Assembly (NCBI GenBank): GCA_963169045.1
Contig: CAUJDF010000044.1
Span: 62,001-126,000 of the forward strand
Direction: 5' to 3'
DNA: 64,000 nt
Source of the DNA: Myxococcota bacterium
GTDB taxonomy: Bacteria; Myxococcota_A; Bradymonadia; UBA7976; UBA1532
Shown here: positions 7,766-15,691 of the stretch, piece by piece
How the letters are laid out: each line of letters starts with the position of its first letter
Numbering within the stretch: position 1 is the first letter of the stretch
The notes under the pieces: generated by a model
The model's input: the letters and a program-made list of their open reading frames with translations, nothing else
Databases searched by the model: none
What the model was told of the DNA's origin: nothing
Translations under genes and position numbers: made by a program

Positions 7766-8875
7766 ATGGAGGCCTACCTCGACCACAACGCCACCGCGCC
7801 GTGCCTGCCCGCCGCCGCGAGGGCCGCCGCCGATTGGCTGCTGGGCCCGCCCGGCAATCCGAGCAGCGCGCACGCCGCGGGCCGCCGCGCCCGCGCCGCC
7901 ATCGAGCAGGCGCGCGGCCAGGTGGCCGCCGCCCTCGGCGCGCGTCCGGGCGAGGTGGTGTTCACCAGCGGCGCCACCGAAGCGCTGCACCTCGCGGTGG
8001 CCGGACTCGTGCCCCCGGGGGGCCACGTCGTCGCCAGCGCCGTGGAGCACCCGGCCCTCTTCGGCGCCTGCCGCGTCGCGGGCGCCGAGGTGACCCGCGT
8101 CCCCGTCGACGCCCTGGGCCGCCTCGATCCCGCCGCCTTCCGGGCGGCCCTTCGCCCCGAGACCGCGCTCGTCGCGGTCATGGCCGCCCAGAACGAGATC
8201 GGCAACCTCTACCCGGTGCGCGCCGTCGCCGAGGCCGTCGGCCCGGTGCCCGTGCTCAGCGACGCCGCCCAGGCCTTCGGCAAGGTCGCCCTCGAGCCGG
8301 GCCCCGCGCTCGTCGTCGTGTCGGGCCACAAGGTGGGCGCGCCCGCCGGCGTCGGGGCGCTGTGGGTGGCGCCGGGCCTCGACCTCGCGCCGTTCGTCGC
8401 CGGCGGTCCCCAGGAGCGTGGGCGTCGCGGCGGCACCGAGAACACCGCCGGCATCGTCGCCTTTGGCGTCGCCGCCACCGCGCTCCCCGAGCGGCTCGCG
8501 TCCATGCCGCGCGTCGAGGCGCTGCGCGACGGCCTCGAGGCGGCCCTGCGCGCCCGCGTCCCCGGCCTGCGCGTTCACGGCGATCCCGCGGCGCGCCTGC
8601 CAAATACCCTGTCGTTTCGCTGTGTTGGCGTCGACGGCGACCTGCTGCTCGCCGCGCTCGACCTCGAGGGCGTCCGTCTCTCGAGCGGCTCGGCCTGCTC
8701 GTCCGGCTCGCTCGCCCCCTCGTCGGTGCTGCGCGCGCTGGGGCTCGACGACGACGCGGCGAGGGCTGGCGTCCGCGTCTCGCTCGGTCCGGAGACCACC
8801 GAGGCCGAAGTCGAGCGCCTCATCGATCTGCTGCCCGCGATCGTCGCGCGGGCCCACCTCTCGGGAGCTGCCTGA
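7766..8875 (+). CDS. Cysteine desulfurase (NifS/IscS class V aminotransferase)
   Basis: A 369-residue PLP enzyme that takes sulfur from cysteine as an enzyme persulfide and hands it to acceptors such as tRNA thiolases or Fe-S scaffolds. The start is the ATG giving MEAYLDHNAT, the usual family N-terminus. The PLP-binding lysine is Lys189 in SGHKVGAP. The sulfur-carrying cysteine is Cys311 in the SSGSACSSGS loop, which fits the IscS/NifS group rather than the SufS group. RGGTENTAG is the typical substrate-binding segment. The stop overlaps the mnmA ATG by one base. Adjacency to the tRNA 2-thiouridylase gene suggests it supplies sulfur for tRNA thiolation. No Fe-S scaffold genes are nearby. Confidence 0.92.
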   Translation: MEAYLDHNATAPCLPAAARAAADWLLGPPGNPSSAHAAGRRARAAIEQARGQVAAALGARPGEVVFTSGATEALHLAVAGLVPPGGHVVASAVEHPALFGACRVAGAEVTRVPVDALGRLDPAAFRAALRPETALVAVMAAQNEIGNLYPVRAVAEAVGPVPVLSDAAQAFGKVALEPGPALVVVSGHKVGAPAGVGALWVAPGLDLAPFVAGGPQERGRRGGTENTAGIVAFGVAATALPERLASMPRVEALRDGLEAALRARVPGLRVHGDPAARLPNTLSFRCVGVDGDLLLAALDLEGVRLSSGSACSSGSLAPSSVLRALGLDDDAARAGVRVSLGPETTEAEVERLIDLLPAIVARAHLSGAA

Positions 8876-9969
8876 TGCGGGTCGTCGTGGCCATGAGCGG
8901 CGGCGTCGACTCCTCGGTCGCCGCCGCGTTGATGCACGAGGCGGGGCACGAGGTCGTCGGCCTCTCGATGCGGCTGCGCGACGCGACGCCCGACGAACAG
9001 CGCGCCGCAGGCGGCGGCTCCTGCTGCTCGCCCGACGACCTGCGCGACGCGCGCGCCGTTTGTGACCGCCTCGGCGTCGCGCACTACGTCGTCGACTACC
9101 GCGACGCCTTCCGCAAGGCCGTGATCGAGCCCTTCGCCCGCGCATACCTCGAGGGCCGCACGCCGAACCCGTGCGTCCTCTGCAACGACCACCTGAAGTT
9201 CGCCGCGCTGCTGACGCGCGCTCGCGCGCTCGGCGCCGACGCGCTCGTCACCGGCCACTACGCGCGGGTCCACGATCGCGGCGACGGCACCTTCGAGCTC
9301 CGCAAGGCGCGCGACGGCCGCAAGGACCAGTCCTACTTCCTCTTCGGCATCGAGCAGAAGGCGCTGGCGCGCATCTGGTTCCCGCTCGGCGAGATGGAGA
9401 AGGACGACGTGCGCGAGCACGCCCGGCGCCTCGGCCTGCCCGTCTGGGACAAGCACGACAGTGAGGACATCTGCTTCGTGCCCGACGGCGACTACGCGCG
9501 CGTCGTCGAGGCGGTCGTCGGCCCCGAGGCCGTCCCGAAGCCGGGGCCCATCGTCGACGTGGCGGGGCAGGTCCTGGGCACGCACGACGGCGTCCATCAC
9601 TTCACGGTCGGGCAGCGCAAGGGCCTCGGGGTCTCGTCGCCCGCCGGCGAACGCCTGTACGTGCTCGACGTGGACGGCCCCCGCGGCACCGTCACCGTCG
9701 GACGCGTCGACCGCCTGCTGGCCGCCGGCCTGGTGGCGAACCGCACCCACTGGATCGACGGCGCGCCGCCCCCCGCGGACGAGGTCGTCGAAGCGCGCAT
9801 CCGCTACCGGCACCAGGGCGCACCGGCGCGTGTCCGCGTCGAGGGCGACCAGCTGCGCGTCGACTTCGTCGAGCCGCAGCGCGCGGTCACGCCGGGGCAG
9901 GCCGTCGTCCTCTACCGCGGCGAGCAGGTGCTCGGCGGCGGCTGGATCGAGGCTCCGACCGGTGGCTGA
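8875..9969 (+). CDS. mnmA: tRNA-specific 2-thiouridylase MnmA
   Basis: This 364-residue enzyme adds sulfur to uridine-34 of tRNA-Lys, tRNA-Glu and tRNA-Gln, activating the base with ATP. The N-terminal PP-loop SGGVDSSV is intact, as are the two catalytic cysteines: one in VLCN (near residue 100) and one in DICFVPDG (near residue 200). The GHYARV segment and the C-terminal beta-barrel beginning near HHFTVGQRKGLG are also typical. The ATG shares a base with the preceding stop. The sulfur donor is probably the desulfurase encoded just upstream; no TusBCDE relay genes are seen. The 3' end overlaps rnc by 8 bp. Confidence 0.96.
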   Translation: MRVVVAMSGGVDSSVAAALMHEAGHEVVGLSMRLRDATPDEQRAAGGGSCCSPDDLRDARAVCDRLGVAHYVVDYRDAFRKAVIEPFARAYLEGRTPNPCVLCNDHLKFAALLTRARALGADALVTGHYARVHDRGDGTFELRKARDGRKDQSYFLFGIEQKALARIWFPLGEMEKDDVREHARRLGLPVWDKHDSEDICFVPDGDYARVVEAVVGPEAVPKPGPIVDVAGQVLGTHDGVHHFTVGQRKGLGVSSPAGERLYVLDVDGPRGTVTVGRVDRLLAAGLVANRTHWIDGAPPPADEVVEARIRYRHQGAPARVRVEGDQLRVDFVEPQRAVTPGQAVVLYRGEQVLGGGWIEAPTGG

Positions 9970-10693
9970 GGGCAAGACCCCGTCGAAGGCGGAGCTCGAG
10001 CTGCAAGCGCTCGCGGTCACGCTCGGCTATCCGGCGGGCGAGACGGGCCGCCTCCCCGCCGCCCTCACGCACAAGTCCTTCGCCAACGAGGCGGAGCCAC
10101 CCGAGGACCACAACGAGCGGCTCGAATTCCTCGGCGACGCCGTCGTGGGCCTCCTGGTGGGCCACGGCCTCATGGAGGCCCACCCTGACGCGCCCGAAGG
10201 CCAGCTGAGTCGCCTGCGCGCCGGCATCGTCAACGCCCGCAGCCTGGCCGAGACGGCCCGGGAGATGGGCCTGGGACGCCTCCTGCGGCTCGGGCGTGGC
10301 GAAGAGCTCACTGGCGGCCGCGACAAGGACAACCTCCTCGCCGACGCCTGCGAGGCCCTCATCGGGGCCGTCTACCTCGATCTGGGCCTGGACGCCGCGT
10401 CGCGCACGGTCGGCCGCCTCCTCGGCGAGCGCATCGCCCGCGCCGAGACGGATATCGCCGACCGCGATTTCAAGACGGCGCTGCAGGAGCTCGTCCAGGC
10501 GCGCTACCAGACGACGCCGACCTACCGGCTCGTCGGCGAGAAGGGGCCCGACCACGACAAGGAGTTCACGGTCGAGCTGAGCGTCGGCGGGGAGCTGCTG
10601 GCGGTCGGCGTGGGCCGCTCGAAGAAGCAGGCGGAGCGCGCCGCGGCGCGAGAGGCGATGCGGCGCCTGACGGCCTCGCCCCCGGAGGAGTGA
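9962..10693 (+). CDS. rnc: Ribonuclease III
   Basis: A 243-residue double-strand-specific endoribonuclease that processes rRNA and regulatory RNAs. The RNase III signature NERLEFLGDAVV is present with its catalytic acidic residues, as is the second metal-ligand segment ADACEALIGAVYLD. A double-stranded RNA-binding domain follows from about residue 175 (DFKTALQELVQ to KKQAERAAA). The GTG start lies 8 bp inside mnmA, so the two are probably co-translated. It ends at base 10693, directly abutting the stop of the converging DUF507 gene with no spacer, so the two transcripts must overlap at their 3' ends. Confidence 0.96.
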   Translation: MAEGKTPSKAELELQALAVTLGYPAGETGRLPAALTHKSFANEAEPPEDHNERLEFLGDAVVGLLVGHGLMEAHPDAPEGQLSRLRAGIVNARSLAETAREMGLGRLLRLGRGEELTGGRDKDNLLADACEALIGAVYLDLGLDAASRTVGRLLGERIARAETDIADRDFKTALQELVQARYQTTPTYRLVGEKGPDHDKEFTVELSVGGELLAVGVGRSKKQAERAAAREAMRRLTASPPEE

Positions 10694-11218
10694 CTATTCC
10701 TTGCCGCCGCTGCGGATGCGGCGCAGGCGCTCCATGGTCTGCTGGTAGCGAATCTCCCAGTCCTGCGTGCCCTCTTCGAGGTTCTTCAGGTGCTTGCGCA
10801 CCTCCTCGTCGAGGGGATCCGCGTCGCTCATGTGCTTCTTGAGCACGGGCGCGATGGCCGCGCGCAGCTCGCGGTCCTCGGCGTAGACCTCTTCGACGTG
10901 GCCGGTGTGCAGGAGCGTCTCGATGATCTGGTTGGACAGGTAGGAGACGGCGTCCTCGTAGATGCCGAACTTCCGCCGCTCCGCCAGCTGCCGCTTGATC
11001 TTCTGGTGGGCGCTGTAGTCGAGCCCGCGCTCGACGGCGAGGTCCTTCGCCTCGTCGGTGAGGGAGCGATCGGCGCGCACGTACTCCTTGAGCACGGACT
11101 CCACGTCGAGCTCGACCTCCTTGACCTGGGCGGCGTCGACCTCGATCAGCTCACGCTCGATCAGCGTGCGCACCATCTCTTGGACGATCGTGGAGATCTT
11201 GCTCGGGTACAGGCGCAT
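10694..11218 (-). CDS. DUF507 family protein
   Basis: A 174-residue, charged, helical protein matching the DUF507 family, whose role is unknown: short N-terminus MRLYPSKI, then two homologous helical halves rich in Glu and Lys. There is no signal peptide or membrane segment, so it is predicted to be cytoplasmic. A strong Shine-Dalgarno (GGAGG) lies 6 nt before the ATG. A weak candidate -10 (GATAAA) lies about 40 bases upstream. The gene is separate from the lipid kinase behind it by about 145 bases and its stop abuts that of rnc. The family assignment is by recognition of the overall pattern; no function should be inferred. Confidence 0.8.
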   Translation of the reverse strand: MRLYPSKISTIVQEMVRTLIERELIEVDAAQVKEVELDVESVLKEYVRADRSLTDEAKDLAVERGLDYSAHQKIKRQLAERRKFGIYEDAVSYLSNQIIETLLHTGHVEEVYAEDRELRAAIAPVLKKHMSDADPLDEEVRKHLKNLEEGTQDWEIRYQQTMERLRRIRSGGKE

Positions 11219-11363
11219 CGAAAACCTCCGGGCGGGCTTGGGCGGCCCTCTTTATCACGCCGCCCACCGAGGAACAACCGCGCCGCGCGGCGTTCGTCTG
11301 CCGTTGCCGGGGGCAGCGCAGCGACCGACGGACGGGAGCCAGCTGCGCCGAAGGCGGGGAGGC

Positions 11364-12410
11364 TCAATCGAAGCGAACGCACTCGATCGGCTGGTCGTCG
11401 ATGCCCACGGAGAGGGTGGTGCGGTGGCCCGCGGCGTCGCCGGCCACCTGGAAGGGCGCCGGGTGGTCGAACTCGAGACGGCAGCCCGAGAGCTGCAGGT
11501 CGCAGATGCGCGGGTGCTTCATCGTGCCGCGCCACGCGTCGCGCAGGTGGCGCACGGCGGCGACGGGGTGCATGTCGAGCACGCGAAGGTGGAACAGTCC
11601 CGGCGTCTTGTCGGCGAAGGGCATGATCCGGAACTTGAAGCCGTAGAACGGCGTCGTCCCCATGCACGCCATCTGCGCCCAGCCGTCGTAGACCACCGCG
11701 CCCGGCGCAAAGCGCTCGATGACACGGCCCTCCTGGTCGAGGCGGAAGCCGATGCCCCCCGTGTTGACGATGCGGACCTTCCAGCGCGGGCGCCGCAGCA
11801 CGAGCTCGGGCACCGACCAGCCGACGCCGGCCAGCAGGTAGCCGAACACGGTCTTGAAGACCGCGCGCGTGGCGCCGAAGCGCTCGGAGGCCGTCTTCAG
11901 CCGGTCGTAGTTGTTGAGGATGAAGGCGTCCCAACCGAAGCCGGCGAAGGTCGTCCGCCGGCCATCCTCGAGGCGGAGCAGGTGGACGGCGCGCGAGGGG
12001 GCGTGCGCCATGTCGCGCAGATCGTCGCGGTAGTCGCGCGCGCCGAGGAAGTCGGCGACCGCGTTCCCGGTGCCGAGCTTGAGCACCCCGATGCGCGGCC
12101 GCGGACCGCCGCCGCTCGCGTCGATGGCGCTGCAGATCATGTCGATCGTATTGGCGACCGTGCCGTCGCCGCCGCCGGTCACGACCGTGTGGTAGCCCTG
12201 GTCCGCGATACGACGGATGGCGAACTTCGCCTGCTCGAGGTCCTCGGTGAAGAAGACGTCCGCGTCGGGGGCGGCGCGGAGCACCTCGCGCCGCACCTTC
12301 TCGGTCACGCGCTTGGCGTTGGCGTTGAGCACCACGGCCGTCCGCCGGGCGGGCGCGGGCTGCGCCGCCTCGACGAGGGTGAGGTCCGGTGATCGCTGCG
12401 GGGTCGCCAT
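11364..12410 (-). CDS. Diacylglycerol kinase / sphingosine kinase-like lipid kinase
   Basis: A 348-residue protein of the DAGK_cat family (YegS/LCB5-like), ATP-dependent kinases of lipid hydroxyl groups. The nucleotide-binding motif VVTGGGDGTVANTI sits near residue 95, followed by the GVLKLGTGNAVAD segment. The C-terminal half carries the family's beta-sandwich, including GFGWDAFI and the VAGD-like segment near the end. The chosen ATG (12410) has an AAGGAG Shine-Dalgarno 8-9 nt upstream; extending further upstream would add an unconvincing Arg-rich tail. There are no membrane segments. The substrate is unknown. It is transcribed away from the lpxB cluster, which also deals with lipids. Confidence 0.88.
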   Translation of the reverse strand: MATPQRSPDLTLVEAAQPAPARRTAVVLNANAKRVTEKVRREVLRAAPDADVFFTEDLEQAKFAIRRIADQGYHTVVTGGGDGTVANTIDMICSAIDASGGGPRPRIGVLKLGTGNAVADFLGARDYRDDLRDMAHAPSRAVHLLRLEDGRRTTFAGFGWDAFILNNYDRLKTASERFGATRAVFKTVFGYLLAGVGWSVPELVLRRPRWKVRIVNTGGIGFRLDQEGRVIERFAPGAVVYDGWAQMACMGTTPFYGFKFRIMPFADKTPGLFHLRVLDMHPVAAVRHLRDAWRGTMKHPRICDLQLSGCRLEFDHPAPFQVAGDAAGHRTTLSVGIDDQPIECVRFD

Positions 12411-12580
12411 GCTGCGGCTCCTTGATGCCACTCGAGTCCCTGGGTCGCGGCGGACACTGAGCAAATTCGATGCCATCACTCCGAGGTCCGCGCCGCCTCG
12501 CTTCCCACGGGCGAGTGCGAAGGCAGTTACGCACCGGGCGCGGCGGGGGTGCGTCGCGCGCGTGGCACCCGCGGCCGCCG

Positions 12581-12608
12581 TTGACGCGCCGACGCCGGAG
12601 CGTGTATC
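12581..12608 (+). promoter_or_regulatory. Candidate promoter of the lpxB cluster
   Basis: TTGACG (12581-12586) followed after 16 bp by TGTATC (12603-12608). The first gene starts about 30 bp downstream after a GGAGG-like Shine-Dalgarno. The rest of the divergent gap 12411-12638 shows nothing else I can name. Confidence 0.35.
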
Positions 12609-12638
12609 GGGACGGTCTTCTCACGGAGGCGGACCGGG

Positions 12639-13448
12639 ATGCGGGAGGTGGCGGTCGTCGGCGCCGGACGCTGGGGCGCGTTGCACGCGCGCAAGCTCGC
12701 CGCGCTCCCCGAGGTGCGCGTGGCGGCGGTCGTCGACCGCTGCCTCGCGCGCGCCACGTCGGTGGCGTCGACGTGCCCCGGCGCGCTCGCGGTGGCTTCC
12801 GTCGACGCGCTCCCGTCCACCATCGAGGCTGCGACGGTGGCCGTCGCTCTCGACGCGCTCGCGCCGGTGGCCGCGGCGCTGCTCGAGCGCGGCCTGCATG
12901 TGCTCGTCGAGAAGCCCGCCGCGCCCGACGCCGCCACGGCCGAGGCCCTCGTCGCGCTTTCGCGGCAGAGGCAACGGCTCCTCGCCGTCGGCTTCGTGGA
13001 GCGCTTCAACGAGGCGCTGCCGCCGTGCCGCGGGCGGCGCCTCGTCGCGCGGCGTCTGGGTCCGCCGCGCCCTGCCGCCGCGCCGCTCCACCTCGACTGG
13101 TTGATCCACGACCTGGACCTCGCGCGGCACCTGCTCGGGCCGGGCCTCGCGCTGCTCGACAGCCGGGTGGGGGAGGACGAGGTGCATGTCCGCCTCGGCG
13201 GGTCCGACGGCCGCCAGGCGTCGTTGCGGGCGTCGCGGCGCGCGCCCGCGACCTCGCGGCGGCTCCGCCTCGACGGTGCTCGGGCCGACCTCGTCCGCGG
13301 CGCCGTCGACCCGCTCGCCGCGGAGCTCGCCGCCTTCGTGCGTGCGCTCGGCGGCGGTGATCCCGGGCCGCTGGCCTTCGGCGAGGACGCCGTCGCGGCG
13401 CTTCGCCTCGCCGACGCGCTCACCGCGCGGGCGCGCGCGGCCGCCTGA
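12639..13448 (+). CDS. Gfo/Idh/MocA family oxidoreductase
   Basis: This 269-residue protein has an N-terminal Rossmann fold (VVGAGRWGALHARKL, residues 5-19) and the family EKP motif (LVEKPAAPD near residue 88), with a short substrate domain containing the HDLDLARHLLG segment. It is shorter than most family members (330-350 residues). Such enzymes use NAD(P) to oxidise or reduce sugars and related compounds. It lies 3 bp before lpxB, and family members are often found inside lipid A gene clusters, so a role in making a modified UDP-sugar for lipid A is reasonable but unproven. The ATG follows a purine-rich site. Confidence 0.85.
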   Translation: MREVAVVGAGRWGALHARKLAALPEVRVAAVVDRCLARATSVASTCPGALAVASVDALPSTIEAATVAVALDALAPVAAALLERGLHVLVEKPAAPDAATAEALVALSRQRQRLLAVGFVERFNEALPPCRGRRLVARRLGPPRPAAAPLHLDWLIHDLDLARHLLGPGLALLDSRVGEDEVHVRLGGSDGRQASLRASRRAPATSRRLRLDGARADLVRGAVDPLAAELAAFVRALGGGDPGPLAFGEDAVAALRLADALTARARAAA

Positions 13449-13451
13449 GCG

Positions 13452-14513
13452 ATGGCCCCGCGGCTCCTCTGCGTCGCGGGCGAGGCGTCGGGCGACCGGC
13501 TCCTGGCCGCGGTGCTCGCCGCGCTGCGAGCGCGCGTCGACGTCGACGCCGTGGGGCTCGGCGGCGACGCCTCGGCGGCGGCGGGTCTGAGGCTGCTCGC
13601 CGGCGCGCGCGCCGTCGCCGCGGGCGGCCTCGTCGAGGCGGCGGCGCACCTGCCGGCGGTCGTGGGTGCGTACCGGCGGTTGCGGTCCGCGCTCGACGGC
13701 TCCAGCGCGGCGCTGCTCGTCGACTTTCCCGAGGTGAATCGAAGGCTTCTGGAACGCTCGCGCGCGCCGGTGGCGTGGTTGGCGCCCCCCCAGGCGTGGG
13801 CCTGGCGGCCCTGGCGGGCCCGCGCGGTCGCCCGGGCGGCGTGGGTCGGGTGCCTGTTGCCGTTCGAGGCGGCCTGGTACCGGGCGCACGGTGTGGCCGC
13901 GGAGTGGGTGGGTCACCCACTGGCCGAGGCGTCCGCGCCGCCGCCCGCCGCCGAGCCGTGCGTGGCGCTGCTGCCGGGGAGCCGCGACGGGACGGTGCGC
14001 CGCCTGCTGCCGGTGATGCTGGCCGCGGCGATCCGCGCGCACCGGCGTCGGCCTCGGCTGCGGTTCACCCTCGCGGTGGCCTCCACCGTGGATCGGCTGG
14101 CGGTCAGGCGGGCGGTCGTCGCCTCGGATCTGCCCATCGCGCTGCGCGACGACGCACCCGCCGCGCTCGCCGAGGCGACGGTGGCCATGGCGGGCGCGGG
14201 CACGGCGACGCTCGAGGCGACGCTCGCGGGCCGCCCGGTCGTCGCGCTGGCGCGGCTGCACCCGGCCTCCGCCGCCGTCGCGCGCCGCCTCGTCCGCGTC
14301 GATCACGTCGCGCTGCCGAACCTCGTCCTCGGGCGGCAGGCCTTCCCGGAGCGGGTCCAGGACGCGTGCACCCCGGAGGGCGTCGCCGAGGCGCTCGAGA
14401 TCGTCCTGGCGGACCCCGGCCGATTCTCCCCCGATCTCGCGGAGTTGCACGCGCGTATGCACCAGCCGGGCTTCGCGGCGCGCGCGGCCTCCCGGATCGC
14501 CGCGCTCCTGTGA
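13452..14513 (+). CDS. lpxB: Lipid-A-disaccharide synthase
   Basis: A 353-residue GT19-family enzyme that joins UDP-2,3-diacylglucosamine to lipid X to form the lipid A disaccharide at the inner membrane. The N-terminus has the typical CVAGEASGD motif, then VDFPEVN, the APPQAWAW segment and GHPLAE, followed by LLPGSRDGTVRRLLP and the donor-site GAGTATLEA. Length is slightly below the usual 380. The other lipid A genes (lpxA, lpxD, fabZ, lpxI or lpxH) are not in this window. The stop overlaps the GTG of the next gene (GTGA). Its presence indicates a lipopolysaccharide-bearing outer membrane. Confidence 0.95.
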   Translation: MAPRLLCVAGEASGDRLLAAVLAALRARVDVDAVGLGGDASAAAGLRLLAGARAVAAGGLVEAAAHLPAVVGAYRRLRSALDGSSAALLVDFPEVNRRLLERSRAPVAWLAPPQAWAWRPWRARAVARAAWVGCLLPFEAAWYRAHGVAAEWVGHPLAEASAPPPAAEPCVALLPGSRDGTVRRLLPVMLAAAIRAHRRRPRLRFTLAVASTVDRLAVRRAVVASDLPIALRDDAPAALAEATVAMAGAGTATLEATLAGRPVVALARLHPASAAVARRLVRVDHVALPNLVLGRQAFPERVQDACTPEGVAEALEIVLADPGRFSPDLAELHARMHQPGFAARAASRIAALL

Positions 14514-14941
14514 CGGCGGACTGGATCGACGCCTGGGGCCTGCCCGGCCTGGGCCTCGCCGCCTTCCTTGCGGCGACGATCCTGCCCTTCTCCTCCGAGG
14601 TGGCGGTCTACGGCGCGCTCGCGGCAGGCTGGCCGCCGTGGGCCGTGCTCGCGTGGGCCTCCGCGGGGAACTGCGCCGGCGCCTCGTCGACATACGCGCT
14701 CGGGCGCCTCTTCGCGCCGCGGGCGCTCCGCCGCCTCGTGGCGTCGCCCACGGGCCGCCGCGCGCTCGCCGCCGCCCGCCGGTGGGGCCCATGGACGCTG
14801 CTCGGCGCCTGGCTGCCCGTCGTCGGCGATCCGCTCCTCCTCGTGGCGGGCCTGCTGCGCTTCCCGTGGCCGGCGGTGGTCGTGCTCGGCCTGGGCCTGC
14901 GGGTGGCGCGGTACGCCGTCCTCGTCCTGGCCGCGTCCTGA
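14510..14941 (+). CDS. Small YqaA/DedA-like (VTT domain) membrane protein
   Basis: A 143-residue, strongly hydrophobic protein beginning at the GTG that overlaps the lpxB stop. It has about four membrane segments (starting near residues 12, 40, 95 and 118) and resembles the YqaA branch of the SNARE-associated/VTT family. Features include a re-entrant-type stretch near PFSSEVAVYG, GNCAGASSTYALGR in the middle, and GDPLLLVAGLLRFPW before the last segment. Members of the wider DedA family have been linked to lipid-carrier recycling, and this location between lpxB and a polyprenyl-phosphate sugar synthase fits lipid handling, but that is inference. Confidence 0.75.
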   Translation: MTADWIDAWGLPGLGLAAFLAATILPFSSEVAVYGALAAGWPPWAVLAWASAGNCAGASSTYALGRLFAPRALRRLVASPTGRRALAAARRWGPWTLLGAWLPVVGDPLLLVAGLLRFPWPAVVVLGLGLRVARYAVLVLAAS

Positions 14942-14977
14942 ATGCTAGGATGCGCGGCCTCATCCGCAGGGAAGTGC

Positions 14978-15691
14978 ATGCAGCCCGACGCGCCGGTCTT
15001 GATCGTCGTGCCGACCTACAACGAGCGGGAGAACCTGCCGCGCCTGCTCGATCGCATCCACCACGTCCTGCCCGCGGCCCACGTGCTCGTCGTCGACGAC
15101 GGCTCGCCCGATGGCACCGGCGACCTCGCCGACGCCCGGGCCGCCGCCGACGCGCGCGTCCACGTGATGCATCGCCAGGGCAAGCTGGGCCTGGGCACCG
15201 CGTACATCGCCGGGTTCAAGTGGGCGCTCGCCCGCGACTACGAGTACGTCTTCGAAATGGACGCCGACTTCAGCCACGATCCCGAGGCCCTGCCGCGCTT
15301 CCTCGAAGCCGCGCGCGACGCCGACGTCGTGCTCGGCAGCCGCTGGGCGCCCGGCGGCGGCGTCGTCGGCTGGCCGCTGAAGCGCAAGCTGATGAGCAGG
15401 GGCGGCAGCATCTACGCGCGCACCGTCCTCGGCATCGACGTCCGCGACGTCACCGGCGGCTTCAAGTGCTTCCGGCGGCGCGTCCTCGAGGCCCTGGACC
15501 TCGACGCCGTCGCCGCGGTCGGCTACGGCTTCCAGATCGAGCTCACGTATCGCGCGGCGCAGAAGGCCTTCCGCATCAAGGAGATCCCGATCACCTTCGC
15601 CGACCGCGTCGCCGGCCAGTCGAAGATGTCGGCGGGCATCTTCGCCGAGGCGCTGACGCTGGTGTGGAAGCTGCGGCTCGGCCTGCGCTGA
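14978..15691 (+). CDS. Polyprenyl (dolichol)-phosphate sugar synthase, GT2
   Basis: This 237-residue GT-A glycosyltransferase is of the DPM1 type, which transfers a sugar (often mannose) from a nucleotide sugar to a polyprenyl-phosphate carrier. Motifs are VVPTYNERENLPRL at the N-terminus, VVDDGSPDGTGDLA, the metal-binding DADFSHDPEALPRF, and VTGGFKCFRR. There is no C-terminal membrane domain, so it is a soluble or peripheral form. The ATG at 14978 was chosen because AGGGAAG lies just upstream and the conserved core begins right after it; an upstream ATG at 14942 would add 12 unusual residues. The next gene is a GT39-type transferase that could use its product. Confidence 0.9.
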   Translation: MQPDAPVLIVVPTYNERENLPRLLDRIHHVLPAAHVLVVDDGSPDGTGDLADARAAADARVHVMHRQGKLGLGTAYIAGFKWALARDYEYVFEMDADFSHDPEALPRFLEAARDADVVLGSRWAPGGGVVGWPLKRKLMSRGGSIYARTVLGIDVRDVTGGFKCFRRRVLEALDLDAVAAVGYGFQIELTYRAAQKAFRIKEIPITFADRVAGQSKMSAGIFAEALTLVWKLRLGLR

